Positions 1-7,676 of a DNA stretch of 64,000 bases are shown here, in pieces (the first letter of the stretch is position 1; each line of letters starts with the position of its first letter). The notes under the pieces are model-generated. The model made no database searches, was not told the origin of the DNA, and was given only the letters and a program-made list of their open reading frames with translations. The position numbers were made by a program, and so were the translations under genes. Source of the stretch: Halobellus clavatus (GTDB lineage Archaea > Halobacteriota > Halobacteria > Halobacteriales > Haloferacaceae); assembly GCF_900107195.1 (NCBI RefSeq), contig NZ_FNPB01000006.1, forward strand, positions 62,001 through 126,000. The letters run 5' to 3'.

Positions 1-525
1 CACGGGATCGAACTGCCGTTCGAGGACCGCCGCACCGACCACGAGGTCGAACTCGCGTTCGTGATGGGCGAGGAGGCGAAGGACGTCTCCGCCGAGGAGG
101 CCTGGGACCACATCTTCGGATACACGATCCTCCTCGACATCTCGCTGCGCGGCGATCAGGACCGCTCGAACCGGAAGTCCTACGACACGTTCACCGTCAT
201 CGGCCCGTGCGTCGTCACGGCCGACGAGATCGACGATCCGCAGGACCTCCAGATGGAACTCGAACTCAACGGCGAGCGCCGCCAGTACGAGAACACCGGC
301 GATATGGTTTACACCTGCGCGGACGTCGTCAAGTACGCCTCGCTCGGCGCGACCCTCGAAGTCGGTGACGTCATCACCACCGGCACGCCCGAGGGCGTCA
401 GCGAACTACACGACGGCGACACCATCGACGCCGAGATCGAGGACGTGGGCTCGATGACCGTCGACGTCACCGGCCGCGACGTGAGCTACGCCGACGCGAA
501 CGTCCAGAAGGGCGGGCAGGAGTAG
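1..525 (+). CDS. Fumarylacetoacetate hydrolase family protein (5' end outside window)
   Basis: The reading frame is open from base 1 and ends with TAG, so only the last 174 residues are visible. They carry the family's metal-binding EVELAFVMG segment near visible residue 15 and the GTPEGV motif near visible residue 128. The family cleaves C-C bonds of acylpyruvates or hydrates/isomerises related keto-acids using a divalent metal. A gentisate dioxygenase-like gene lies 4.5 kb away, so hydrolysis of fumarylpyruvate to fumarate and pyruvate is a reasonable inference. Ureidoglycolate lyase-like or hydroxyhepta-dienedioate isomerase roles cannot be excluded. Confidence 0.85.
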   Translation, partial: HGIELPFEDRRTDHEVELAFVMGEEAKDVSAEEAWDHIFGYTILLDISLRGDQDRSNRKSYDTFTVIGPCVVTADEIDDPQDLQMELELNGERRQYENTGDMVYTCADVVKYASLGATLEVGDVITTGTPEGVSELHDGDTIDAEIEDVGSMTVDVTGRDVSYADANVQKGGQE

Positions 526-558
526 GCTGCACTCGGCGCGCGCTCTGCGCACATCGCT

Positions 559-564
559 CTTTTT
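559..564 (+). terminator. T-rich stretch after the FAH-family gene
   Basis: A CTTTTT-type run lies about 35 bases after the stop codon of the upstream gene and before the livF promoter. Haloarchaeal transcription commonly ends in such oligo-T runs. No strong hairpin was seen. Confidence 0.35.
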
Positions 565-614
565 CTGGCCAAGTGACCGGTGAGCTCCCCGCGGCGCGTC
601 GACCGAAAGGTAGG

Positions 615-643
615 CTTAAGAAAGACCGTGACAATCCACGTGG
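615..643 (+). promoter_or_regulatory. livF promoter: TATA-like box and CCACGTGG palindrome
   Basis: A TATA-like CTTAAGAAAG (615-624) sits about 30 bases before the ATG at 650, the spacing of a short-leader haloarchaeal promoter. A perfect 8-base palindrome, CCACGTGG (636-643), lies between the box and the start codon, where a repressor could block initiation. The box is supported by spacing; the operator role is inferred. Confidence 0.5.
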
Positions 644-649
644 TAGTCA

Positions 650-1354
650 ATGTCACTACTCGAAGTGGACGCCATCGATGTCGCGTACGGCAACGTACAG
701 GTCCTCTGGGACGTGAGTCTCGAAGTCGAGGAAGGCGAGACTGTCGCGCTCCTCGGCGCGAACGGTGCGGGGAAGACGACGACGCTGAAGACTATCTGTG
801 GGGACCTCTCGCCGATGTCCGGAGAAATCAGGTACAAGGGCCAGTCGATCGGCGACCTGCCGCACGAGGAAGTCGTCGCCAAGGGCGTCGCACACGTTCC
901 GGAGGGACGGGAGGTCTTCACCGAGAGCACCGTCCGCGAGAACCTCGAACTCGGTGCGCACCTCGATCGGAGCCGAATGCAGGAGCGACTCGAACGGATC
1001 TACGACATCTTCCCGCGACTCGAGGAACGCAAAACGCAGACCGCCGGCACGCTCTCCGGCGGGGAGCAGCAGATGCTCGCCATCGGCCGCGGGCTGATGA
1101 GCGAACCGGACCTCCTCCTTCTGGACGAGGCCAGCCTGGGGCTCGCACCCGTCCTCGTCGACGACGTGTTCGAGGCGATCCAGCGGATCAACGACGAGGG
1201 AACGACGGTACTGCTCGTAGAACAGGACATCTACAACGCCCTGCGCGTCGCCGACCGCGGCTACGTGATCAAGACCGGCGAGATCTCGCTCTCGGGCACG
1301 GCTTCGGAACTCGCACAGGACAAGCGCGTCGAGGAGTCGTACCTCGGGGCCTGA
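650..1354 (+). CDS. livF: Branched-chain-type ABC transporter ATP-binding protein LivF
   Basis: This 234-residue protein is the right length for LivF, one of two cytoplasmic ATPases that power HAAT-family uptake of branched-chain amino acids, amides or aromatic acids. Walker A reads GANGAGKTT near residue 36, the signature is LSGGEQQMLAIGRGL, and Walker B is LLLLDEAS, with Ala in place of the usual Pro after DE. It is transcribed away from livM, livH and livK, and its partner livG lies 8 kb downstream. An aromatic acid or side-chain acid substrate is inferred from the neighbouring catabolic genes. The ATG at 650 fits the promoter spacing. Confidence 0.92.
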   Translation: MSLLEVDAIDVAYGNVQVLWDVSLEVEEGETVALLGANGAGKTTTLKTICGDLSPMSGEIRYKGQSIGDLPHEEVVAKGVAHVPEGREVFTESTVRENLELGAHLDRSRMQERLERIYDIFPRLEERKTQTAGTLSGGEQQMLAIGRGLMSEPDLLLLDEASLGLAPVLVDDVFEAIQRINDEGTTVLLVEQDIYNALRVADRGYVIKTGEISLSGTASELAQDKRVEESYLGA

Positions 1355-1521
1355 GGTCGAACGCGACGGGGTGTTCTGCGACGGAACCCGTCCTCCACGC
1401 CGATCGTCGGTACGGGTTCGGCGGGCGGACCGGTCCCCTTCGGACACCCGCGTCGATGGCGTTTCTCTTGGCCGTCGTCGGATCCGAACGATTCACCGCG
1501 AGAAGTGAGCAATCCCCGCCG

Positions 1522-1527
1522 AAAAAA
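1522..1527 (-). terminator. T6 terminator after livM (minus strand)
   Basis: Six A residues on the + strand read as T6 on the minus strand, 9 bases beyond the livM stop and inside a GC-rich context. This fits termination of the livK-livH-livM transcript. Confidence 0.5.
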
Positions 1528-1535
1528 CGGCCCGG

Positions 1536-2576
1536 TCAGTCGTCTGCAACGTCGGCGTCCATCTCGCCGCCGGTGTCGGCAGTCTCCGAGACGAGATAGT
1601 CGTCGACGAGGCCGTAGAGGCCACTCGGGAGGAAAATGATGAAGAGGATGATCAAGATCCCCTCGACGGCCTCCGCCCAGCCCCCGACGATGGCCGAGAG
1701 GCCGTTGTCTAAGAGCAGGAACAGCCCGGCGCCGAAGAACGGCCCCGCGAAGGTGCCCATACCACCGAGGATCACGACCACGAGGGAGTCGACGGTCCAC
1801 GTGACCGCGAGGGTCGACTGAGCGTTGATGTACAGCGAGAAGTGCGCGTACAGCGCGCCGGCGATCCCCGCGAAGAACGAGGACGCCACGAAGGCGTACA
1901 TCTTGTACTTCAGCGGGTTGACGCCCAGGCTGCTCGCGGCCTCCTCGTCGTCGTGGATGGCTTTCATTCCGAGACCGGCCGGCCCCCGGACGATGTAGTA
2001 CGTCACCCAGACGGTGATGACCGTCGCGAGGAGCGTCAGGAAGAACATCATATCGCCGTGAGAGATCGTCTCCCCGAGGCCGATGTCGGCGTTGACGTAG
2101 TACCCGGTCGCGCCGCCGGTGAGGTCCCGGCGGTCGTTCATCACGAGTTCGATCACGGCTGCGAGCGCCAGCGTCCCGATGGCGAAGTAGTGCCCCGTCA
2201 GGCGGAAGATGACCGGGCCGATGACGAGCGCGATGAGCGCGGAGACGACCCCGCCAACGAGGACGGCGGCGACGACGGGGATCTGGAGCGCCTCTGGGAG
2301 GCCAGCGCCCGACGGCGTCGTCACCCACGCGGAGGCGAACGCGCCCATCCCGAAGAACGCCGCGTGGCCCAGCGAAATCTGCCCGGCGTACCCGGCGATC
2401 AGGTTCCACGACACGCCGAGCATCACGTAGACGAGTCCCGTCAGGATGAGCCCCGTCAGGGAGTCGGTCGTGACGAACGGGACGACCGCCAATGCGAGGA
2501 CCGCGACCACGCCGAGGGCCTGGACACGTCGGTCGTCGGCGAGCGACCCGCCGGGGGCGCGCTCGAGTAGGCTCAC
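1536..2576 (-). CDS. livM: Branched-chain-type ABC transporter permease LivM
   Basis: This 346-residue multi-spanning membrane protein has the LivM hallmark GQISLGHAAFFGMGAF near residue 65, at the start of the conserved permease domain. It forms the channel with LivH. The start is GTG and overlaps the livH stop in a GTGA arrangement, which indicates translational coupling in a livK-livH-livM order on the minus strand. The last 30 residues are hydrophilic and acidic, facing the cytoplasm as expected in a halophile. Substrate is not evident from sequence; the gentisate-type genes nearby suggest an aromatic or branched acid. Confidence 0.92.
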   Translation of the reverse strand: MSLLERAPGGSLADDRRVQALGVVAVLALAVVPFVTTDSLTGLILTGLVYVMLGVSWNLIAGYAGQISLGHAAFFGMGAFASAWVTTPSGAGLPEALQIPVVAAVLVGGVVSALIALVIGPVIFRLTGHYFAIGTLALAAVIELVMNDRRDLTGGATGYYVNADIGLGETISHGDMMFFLTLLATVITVWVTYYIVRGPAGLGMKAIHDDEEAASSLGVNPLKYKMYAFVASSFFAGIAGALYAHFSLYINAQSTLAVTWTVDSLVVVILGGMGTFAGPFFGAGLFLLLDNGLSAIVGGWAEAVEGILIILFIIFLPSGLYGLVDDYLVSETADTGGEMDADVADD

Positions 2577-3451
2577 GAGTCACCCCCCGAGCCGAAGAGG
2601 CCCTGTGGTCGCACCAACAGCACGCCCAGGAAGATGAGGAGACTCACGACGTTGCGGTAGCCGCCGCCCAAAAACAGCGCCCCGAGGTTCTCGGAGACGC
2701 CGATGATCAACCCGCCGACGAGCGTGCCGAGGACGCTGCCGACGCCGCCGAGGACGACCACGGCGAACGTCGTCAGCAGGTACGACCAGCCGATGTACGG
2801 ATCGATCGGGAATATCATCGACAGCAGCGCGCCGGCCGCACCGGCGAGCGAGACCCCGATACCGAGCGTGATGACGTAGATCCGGTCGGTGTTGATGCCC
2901 ATATACTTCGCTGCCGTCCGGTTCTGGGCGGTCGCGCGGATCGCCTGCCCGGTGCTCGTGTACTGCAAGAACGCCCACGTGCCGACGATGAGCAGGACCG
3001 AGACGACGAACGTCACGGTGCGGGGGAACGACAGGAACGCGAACCCGAGATCGATTCCGCTCCCGGGGATCCCGATCCCGGCGGTCTGGGCGTCGCCACC
3101 GAACACCTCGCGGGCGACGTTTTGGAGGATCAACGCGAGTCCGAACAGCACGATGATCGGCTGTTCGAGCCCTTCGCCGACGACGTGCTCCAACAGCACC
3201 TTCTGGAGGACGACGCCGAAGACGAAGAGGACCCCGATGGCGATCACCATCCCGACGAGCGGCGTGATGCCCAGAGCGCCGAAGATGACGATCGCGATGT
3301 AGGCCCCGACCATCAGGATGTGCCCGTGCGCGAGATTCACGATGTCCATGATCCCGAACACGAGGGAGAGACCCAGGGCTGCGAGGGCGTAGATGCCCCC
3401 GAGGAGGAGCCCGTTCGCGATCGACTGCGTTACGAGGTCGGATGCGACCAT
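2573..3451 (-). CDS. livH: Branched-chain-type ABC transporter permease LivH
   Basis: The 292-residue hydrophobic protein has the LivH pattern ALGLSLVFGIMDIVNLAHGH near residue 25, followed by about seven further membrane spans. It pairs with LivM to form the translocation pore of a HAAT-type importer. It starts 21 bases after the substrate-binding gene ends and overlaps livM by four bases, so all three are read from one promoter before livK. Function as a transporter is secure, the ligand is not. Confidence 0.92.
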   Translation of the reverse strand: MVASDLVTQSIANGLLLGGIYALAALGLSLVFGIMDIVNLAHGHILMVGAYIAIVIFGALGITPLVGMVIAIGVLFVFGVVLQKVLLEHVVGEGLEQPIIVLFGLALILQNVAREVFGGDAQTAGIGIPGSGIDLGFAFLSFPRTVTFVVSVLLIVGTWAFLQYTSTGQAIRATAQNRTAAKYMGINTDRIYVITLGIGVSLAGAAGALLSMIFPIDPYIGWSYLLTTFAVVVLGGVGSVLGTLVGGLIIGVSENLGALFLGGGYRNVVSLLIFLGVLLVRPQGLFGSGGDS

Positions 3452-3472
3452 ATTACGCGTGGATTGCCGTGG

Positions 3473-4804
3473 TCATCGCTCGCTCCACGGAGGGATCGGG
3501 TAGCGGAAGTCGAGTGCGCGTTCGGAGTCGGTGTCAGGGAAGACAAGCCGCTGCGCACCGTCCCACCACTGCCCGGTCGGTGCGGTCAGTTCGCCTTCGG
3601 AGGGAAGCCCGTTGTCCTCGAAGCTGAACGTTCCGATGACGGTCTCGAACTCGGTGTTCCGCAGTGCATCCCGGACCGCTTCCGGTTCGACGGAGCCAGC
3701 CGCTGAGACGGCCTGTTCTGCGACCTGCGTCAGATTGTACGACCCACCGACGTTGACCGGCATATACTGGGCGTCAGTGTCGTAGGCATCGAAGAACGTC
3801 TCACGGAGTTGCGCGTTGCCGTTGCCGGTCAGCCCCGGCACCCAGCCGGGACACATCAGTGCGTACGCGCCCGCCTGACCGAGCGCGGACCACCACGCCG
3901 AGGGGTCGGCACCGCGGACGAACTTCAGCATATCCGGCGCCCACCCGCTGTCAGACATCTGGTTGACAGCCGTAATGCCGCCACCGGGCGTTGGGTTCGA
4001 GAGCAGGGCTTCTACGTCGGCGTTCTGTGCCTGCGAGATGAGCGTCGAGAAGTCCGAGGATCCGATCTCGAAGACCTCGCGCATCACGACGTCGTAGCCG
4101 GCTTCGGTGAGGACGTCTTCCCAGTAGTTGGCCTGCTCCTCGCCCCACCCGGAGTTGGGCTCCCAGATGCCGATGTTGGTCGGACGGTCTTCTTCGGGGA
4201 GGAGTTCGATCGTTCCCAGCGTCGACCGCGCCACGTCCCGAGACTTCGGGAAGGGCGCGAAGGTCCACTCGTAGTTGTCGTTTCGATGCGGCTCCTCGTA
4301 CGCGAATGCGATCCCGATGAAGGGGAGGTTCTGATTCTCCGCGAAGGCGCTTCCCGCAGTGACGAGCAGACTGGAGAAGCTCCCCCAGATCATGTTCACG
4401 TCGTTGTTGCTGACGATGGCCTGGAGTTGCTCGCGAAGCGTTTGGGCGTCACTCTCGTCGTCTCGAATGATGAGTTCGACCTCGCGGTCGAGGTTCTGGT
4501 TCATCCGCTCGACGCCGAGTTCGTAGCCTCGACGAAGGTCCTGCCCGAGTGAGGAGAACGCCCCCGTCTCAGGGACGGTCGCAGCGATCGTGAGCGGCGT
4601 CGTGTCGTCGCCGCTGTCGGTGGTTTCGGTTCCACTGTCAGTGCCGTCTGATCCGCTGTCTCCACCGGAGTCACCACCGTCGTCGCCGCCGTTGCCCCCG
4701 TCCCCACCGAGGGTACACCCGGCGAGGCCAGTGATCGCGACCGAGCCGGCCGCGCCTGCTCCTTTTAGATACGTCCGTCGTCGAATTGTGTCATCACGAG
4801 CCAT
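3473..4804 (-). CDS. livK: ABC transporter substrate-binding lipoprotein (LivK type)
   Basis: This 443-residue protein begins with a twin-arginine signal (RRRTYLKG, residues about 9-16) and a lipobox ending LAGC, followed by a Gly/Ser/Asp/Thr-rich linker, the typical layout of a Tat-exported lipid-anchored binding protein in haloarchaea. The rest is the periplasmic-binding fold of the Leu/Ile/Val family, beginning IAATVPETGAFSSLGQD. It captures the ligand outside the membrane and delivers it to LivH/LivM. It is first in the minus-strand operon and has a clear TATA box upstream. Ligand unknown; aromatic acid inferred from context. Confidence 0.92.
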   Translation of the reverse strand: MARDDTIRRRTYLKGAGAAGSVAITGLAGCTLGGDGGNGGDDGGDSGGDSGSDGTDSGTETTDSGDDTTPLTIAATVPETGAFSSLGQDLRRGYELGVERMNQNLDREVELIIRDDESDAQTLREQLQAIVSNNDVNMIWGSFSSLLVTAGSAFAENQNLPFIGIAFAYEEPHRNDNYEWTFAPFPKSRDVARSTLGTIELLPEEDRPTNIGIWEPNSGWGEEQANYWEDVLTEAGYDVVMREVFEIGSSDFSTLISQAQNADVEALLSNPTPGGGITAVNQMSDSGWAPDMLKFVRGADPSAWWSALGQAGAYALMCPGWVPGLTGNGNAQLRETFFDAYDTDAQYMPVNVGGSYNLTQVAEQAVSAAGSVEPEAVRDALRNTEFETVIGTFSFEDNGLPSEGELTAPTGQWWDGAQRLVFPDTDSERALDFRYPIPPWSER

Positions 4805-4832
4805 ACCGTACGCGACGTTAATTATTATGGGA

Positions 4833-4840
4833 TATAAATA
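4833..4840 (-). promoter_or_regulatory. TATA box for the livKHM operon
   Basis: TATAAATA on the + strand (TATTTATA on the minus strand) lies about 30 bases before the livK ATG at 4804, in an AT-rich stretch. It predicts a leaderless or very short-leader transcript. Confidence 0.65.
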
Positions 4841-4966
4841 TGGGTGGTTCGTGCGAACGCGCGCGGCCTCGCACCGGGGGACGCTGCTGGGATCCCAGTT
4901 GGCGCCGGTGCTACTGGACGTGGTAGTTTCACGACAAGTCGAGTCGCGCGTCGGACGGACCGAGCC

Positions 4967-4972
4967 AAAAAA
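4967..4972 (-). terminator. T6 terminator after the gentisate dioxygenase-like gene
   Basis: A run of six A on the + strand gives T6 on the minus strand, 15 bases beyond the stop codon of the cupin gene. Confidence 0.5.
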
Positions 4973-4986
4973 GACAGGCGGTGTCG

Positions 4987-6063
4987 TTACGAGGACGGCG
5001 TGGCTTCGGCGTAGAGGTTGAACGCCTCGTAGACCGGCCGGTCAGTCATCGCCAGCAGCGTCGCCTCGCCGTCGGGTTCGTGGTGGTGGATCTCGTCCGG
5101 CGGGACGATGAAGGTGTCCCACTTGCCCCACTCGAGCGCTTTGTCGCCGACGTGAGTGGCCCCCTCGCCCTCGATGACGAAGAAGACCTCCGTCATATTG
5201 TGGAAGTGCGGGTCGGTCTCCTCCTGCATCAACTGCGCGCGGAACGACATCGTCGGGAACAGCGGCGGTTCGCCAGTCGCCGGGTTGACGTACGCCAGAC
5301 TGTAGCCGTCGTGCGGGTTGGGGTCGTTGTTGTCGGATCGCTGATGCAGCGATTCGACCATATTGTCCCACTGGAATCGATACGGCGGCGTCGGCTCGCG
5401 AATCCCGTCGAACGGACCGGGAATGTCGTCGCCCTGGAGGTCTTCCTGGGCGCGACCGCGGCCGTACTGGGACGCCCAGTACCCCTGGCTCTTGGTGACC
5501 GGCTGTCGTTCGAGTTCGTGGTACTCGAACGTGTTCTTCGCGTTGAGCGAGTCGAGGACCAGCGGCAGGTCGAGCACGTCGAGCCACGCGGCGGTCTCGT
5601 CGCTCTCGTTGACGTGATCGTGCCACTCCCACTGTGGGGTGGTGATCAGGTCGTTGTCCTTCATCGGGAACTCCTCGCCCGCGACCACCGTCTTCATGTC
5701 CTCGTGTCCGTCGATGGTGAACCGCAGGGCGTTCGCCCCGTGACGGTGCGAGGGCGCGGTCTCGCCGGGCGAGACCGTCTGGACGCCCACGTAGATCGAG
5801 TTCGAGATCGCGTGCGCGGTGTTGATCGGCACGGCGACCCGCCGCTGGAAGCCCGGCGGGAGTTCCGAGATCGGAACGTCGCGCTCGATGGCGTCGATCG
5901 CTTCCTGCATGTCCTCCCACTTCCAGATCTCCGCCTCGGGGTCCTCGAGGGCGTTCCCCATATCGTCCTCGATCTCCCACAGCGGCTGGAGGTTGTGCTC
6001 CTCGAGAATGTCCCAGGTGTCGGAACTCATCTCTAGGAGTTCCTCTGGTTCTTGCTGTGCCAT
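4987..6063 (-). CDS. Gentisate 1,2-dioxygenase-like bicupin
   Basis: The 358-residue length and two cupin domains match gentisate 1,2-dioxygenase, the Fe(II) enzyme that opens gentisate to maleylpyruvate. The N-terminal cupin has metal-ligand candidates H106 and H108 (PSHRHGAN) and a His-rich PQWEWHDH segment near 148-150. The C-terminal cupin has DPHFHNMTEVFFVIEGEG and a later IHHHEPDG. An in-frame start 16 codons upstream exists, but the ATG at 6063 gives a normal MAQQEP N-terminus. A 1-hydroxy-2-naphthoate or salicylate dioxygenase of the same family is possible. Haloarchaea are known to use the gentisate route. Confidence 0.85.
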   Translation of the reverse strand: MAQQEPEELLEMSSDTWDILEEHNLQPLWEIEDDMGNALEDPEAEIWKWEDMQEAIDAIERDVPISELPPGFQRRVAVPINTAHAISNSIYVGVQTVSPGETAPSHRHGANALRFTIDGHEDMKTVVAGEEFPMKDNDLITTPQWEWHDHVNESDETAAWLDVLDLPLVLDSLNAKNTFEYHELERQPVTKSQGYWASQYGRGRAQEDLQGDDIPGPFDGIREPTPPYRFQWDNMVESLHQRSDNNDPNPHDGYSLAYVNPATGEPPLFPTMSFRAQLMQEETDPHFHNMTEVFFVIEGEGATHVGDKALEWGKWDTFIVPPDEIHHHEPDGEATLLAMTDRPVYEAFNLYAEATPSS

Positions 6064-6253
6064 ACGGTTTTGTAGGTTGAACTCGATAATAAGTGTGTTG
6101 GACGTGTTCACGGAGCACGGCGGACGGAGCCGCGGCTCTTGCCGACAGAGACGATCGCACCGGCCCGTTTTCGGGGTTCTGACGCGCTTGGCTCCGTGGG
6201 ACTCCTCGATCCGGGTGCCAGCGAATCACTCGACGCTTCGTGCTGTCGTCGGA

Positions 6254-6442
6254 TTACGCTTCGGCCTGCGGCTTCGCCTGGGCACTGAACACCTCTTCGG
6301 TCGTGAAGAGCGCCCGACAGTCTTCACACACCATCTGGCGCTGGATGGCGTACTCCCAGAGTTTGCCGCCACACTCCAGACAGTCGAAGTGTGCCTCCAC
6401 GAACGGATCCTCCGTCGCATACGGGTTTTCGAACTCCGCCAT
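6254..6442 (-). CDS. Small zinc-ribbon protein
   Basis: This 62-residue acidic protein has four cysteines in a zinc-ribbon pattern, C21-x2-C24 and C39-x2-C42. It was chosen over longer in-frame extensions because a promoter-like element lies just upstream of the ATG at 6442. Many haloarchaeal proteins of this size are conserved but uncharacterised, with roles proposed in regulation or protein contacts. It lies between the gentisate dioxygenase and thioesterase genes on the same strand, so co-regulation is possible, but no specific function can be assigned. Confidence 0.75.
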   Translation of the reverse strand: MAEFENPYATEDPFVEAHFDCLECGGKLWEYAIQRQMVCEDCRALFTTEEVFSAQAKPQAEA

Positions 6443-6464
6443 ACACAATGAATGCCTCGTTACT

Positions 6465-6473
6465 CTAAAAAGG
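6465..6473 (-). promoter_or_regulatory. TATA-like element of the small zinc-ribbon gene
   Basis: The minus strand reads CTTTTTAGA about 27 bases before the ATG at 6442, which supports that start and a leaderless transcript. Confidence 0.45.
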
Positions 6474-6573
6474 GTATCGCCCGGCCCCCACCGAGACGCC
6501 CGGTGATGACGCTCGTCCCGTGGGCAGCGGGACACGGTTTCGACGGCCGGCTCAGTCGCCGGGCCGGAGCGCG

Positions 6574-6975
6574 TTACTCCTCGGCGTACTCTTCGAACTG
6601 TTCGTAGATTTCGTCCGGGATCTCCACCGCTCCGCCGCCGCCCGTCTCCGCGCAGACGCGCTGTTCGTAGCCCGAGAACGCCAGCGTGTCGCCGACGTAG
6701 GCCTCGTACACGAAGCGAACGGCGCGCGTGCTCGGTTCGGGCGTCAGGGTGATCCGGACCTCGTCGCCCGCGTTCAGCGGCGCCTCGAACTCGAAGCCCA
6801 TATCGACGAGCGGGAACCCGAAGTCGTAGTTCTGGGTGAGGTCCCAGAAGGGGAACCCGATCTCCTGCATAAACATATCGGAGGTCTCGTGAAGCGCGTC
6901 GACGATGCGCGGGTAGTGAGCGATGCCGTGTGGGTCTGTGTCCGAGAAGCGGACCGTCCAGGTTCGTTCGAACAT
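6574..6975 (-). CDS. Hot-dog acyl-CoA thioesterase, 4-hydroxybenzoyl-CoA type
   Basis: The 133-residue protein is a single hot-dog domain. Near residue 13 it has the DTDPHGIAHYPRIVDALHE segment typical of 4-hydroxybenzoyl-CoA thioesterase/YbgC relatives, with the catalytic Asp in that position. Such enzymes hydrolyse aryl- or acyl-CoA to free acid and CoA. Release of a hydroxybenzoate before ring hydroxylation or cleavage fits the adjacent gentisate dioxygenase. Its ATG overlaps the stop of the upstream acyl-CoA synthetase beta gene by one base (TAATG), so the three genes 9114-6574 form one operon. Confidence 0.85.
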   Translation of the reverse strand: MFERTWTVRFSDTDPHGIAHYPRIVDALHETSDMFMQEIGFPFWDLTQNYDFGFPLVDMGFEFEAPLNAGDEVRITLTPEPSTRAVRFVYEAYVGDTLAFSGYEQRVCAETGGGGAVEIPDEIYEQFEEYAEE

Positions 6976-7676
6976 TAGTGATCCTCAAGCACCACGAGAG
7001 CGTCGAGGGCCATCACTCCATCGGTCCGCGCAAGCACCGGGTTGACGTCGAGTTCGGCGATCGGGTGCTCGACGACGAGATCGCCCACGGCCGCGATCGC
7101 GGCCGCCAGCGCGTCGACGTCCGCCGGCTCGGCCCCGCGATAGCCACGGAGCAGTTCGATGGCTTGCAGGTCTTCCACGGCCGAGCGCGCTTCCGCGTGA
7201 TCGACCGGCGCGATGCGGTGACTCGTGTCCTCGAAGACCTCGGTGAAGACCCCACCCAGTCCGGTGAGGACGACCGGCCCGAAGGAGGGATCCCGGAGCC
7301 CTCCGACGATGACCTCGGTCCCGCGCTCGGTGTCCATCGCCGACTCGACGAGGACGTCGGCGTCGATTCCCCGCTCCTCGGCCGCCGAAGCGATCGCTGA
7401 CGCGGCATCCCGTACCGCATCGGCTGAGTCGAGGCCGACCGCGACGCCGACGCCACCGGCCCAGTCGCTCTTGTGCGTGACTGCCGTCGAGGCGACCTTC
7501 ACGACGACGGGGTAGCCGATCGCTGCCGCCGCATCGACCGCGGCCTCGGCGTCTTCACAGACCGAGAAGGGTGGCGTGTCGATACCGACCGACGCGAGCA
7601 GCTCCTTCCCCTCGGCCTCGGTCAGCGTGCGTCGACCGTCTGCACGAGCCGACGCGATCGGGTCCGGTTCACGCAT
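6975..7676 (-). CDS. ADP-forming acetate/acyl-CoA synthetase, beta (ATP-grasp) subunit
   Basis: This 233-residue protein matches the beta subunit of ADP-forming acyl-CoA synthetase (ATP-grasp fold): YPVVVKVASTAVTHKSDWAGGV near residue 55 binds nucleotide and LDVNPVLA near the C-terminus is conserved. With the alpha subunit it interconverts acyl-CoA, ADP and Pi with acid, ATP and CoA. The ATG at 7676 overlaps the alpha gene stop by 8 bases (ATGCGTGA), indicating coupling. Characterised haloarchaeal homologues are usually single fused polypeptides, so a separate beta gene is notable. The substrate may be an aryl acid, given the thioesterase and dioxygenase in the same locus. Confidence 0.85.
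   Translation of the reverse strand: MREPDPIASARADGRRTLTEAEGKELLASVGIDTPPFSVCEDAEAAVDAAAAIGYPVVVKVASTAVTHKSDWAGGVGVAVGLDSADAVRDAASAIASAAEERGIDADVLVESAMDTERGTEVIVGGLRDPSFGPVVLTGLGGVFTEVFEDTSHRIAPVDHAEARSAVEDLQAIELLRGYRGAEPADVDALAAAIAAVGDLVVEHPIAELDVNPVLARTDGVMALDALVVLEDH

Noticed and set aside
4987-6111. Longer start for the gentisate dioxygenase-like gene at 6111
   Set aside because: The added 16 residues (MNTSNTLIIEFNLQNR) are neutral and not family-like; the ATG at 6063 gives the natural acidic start.
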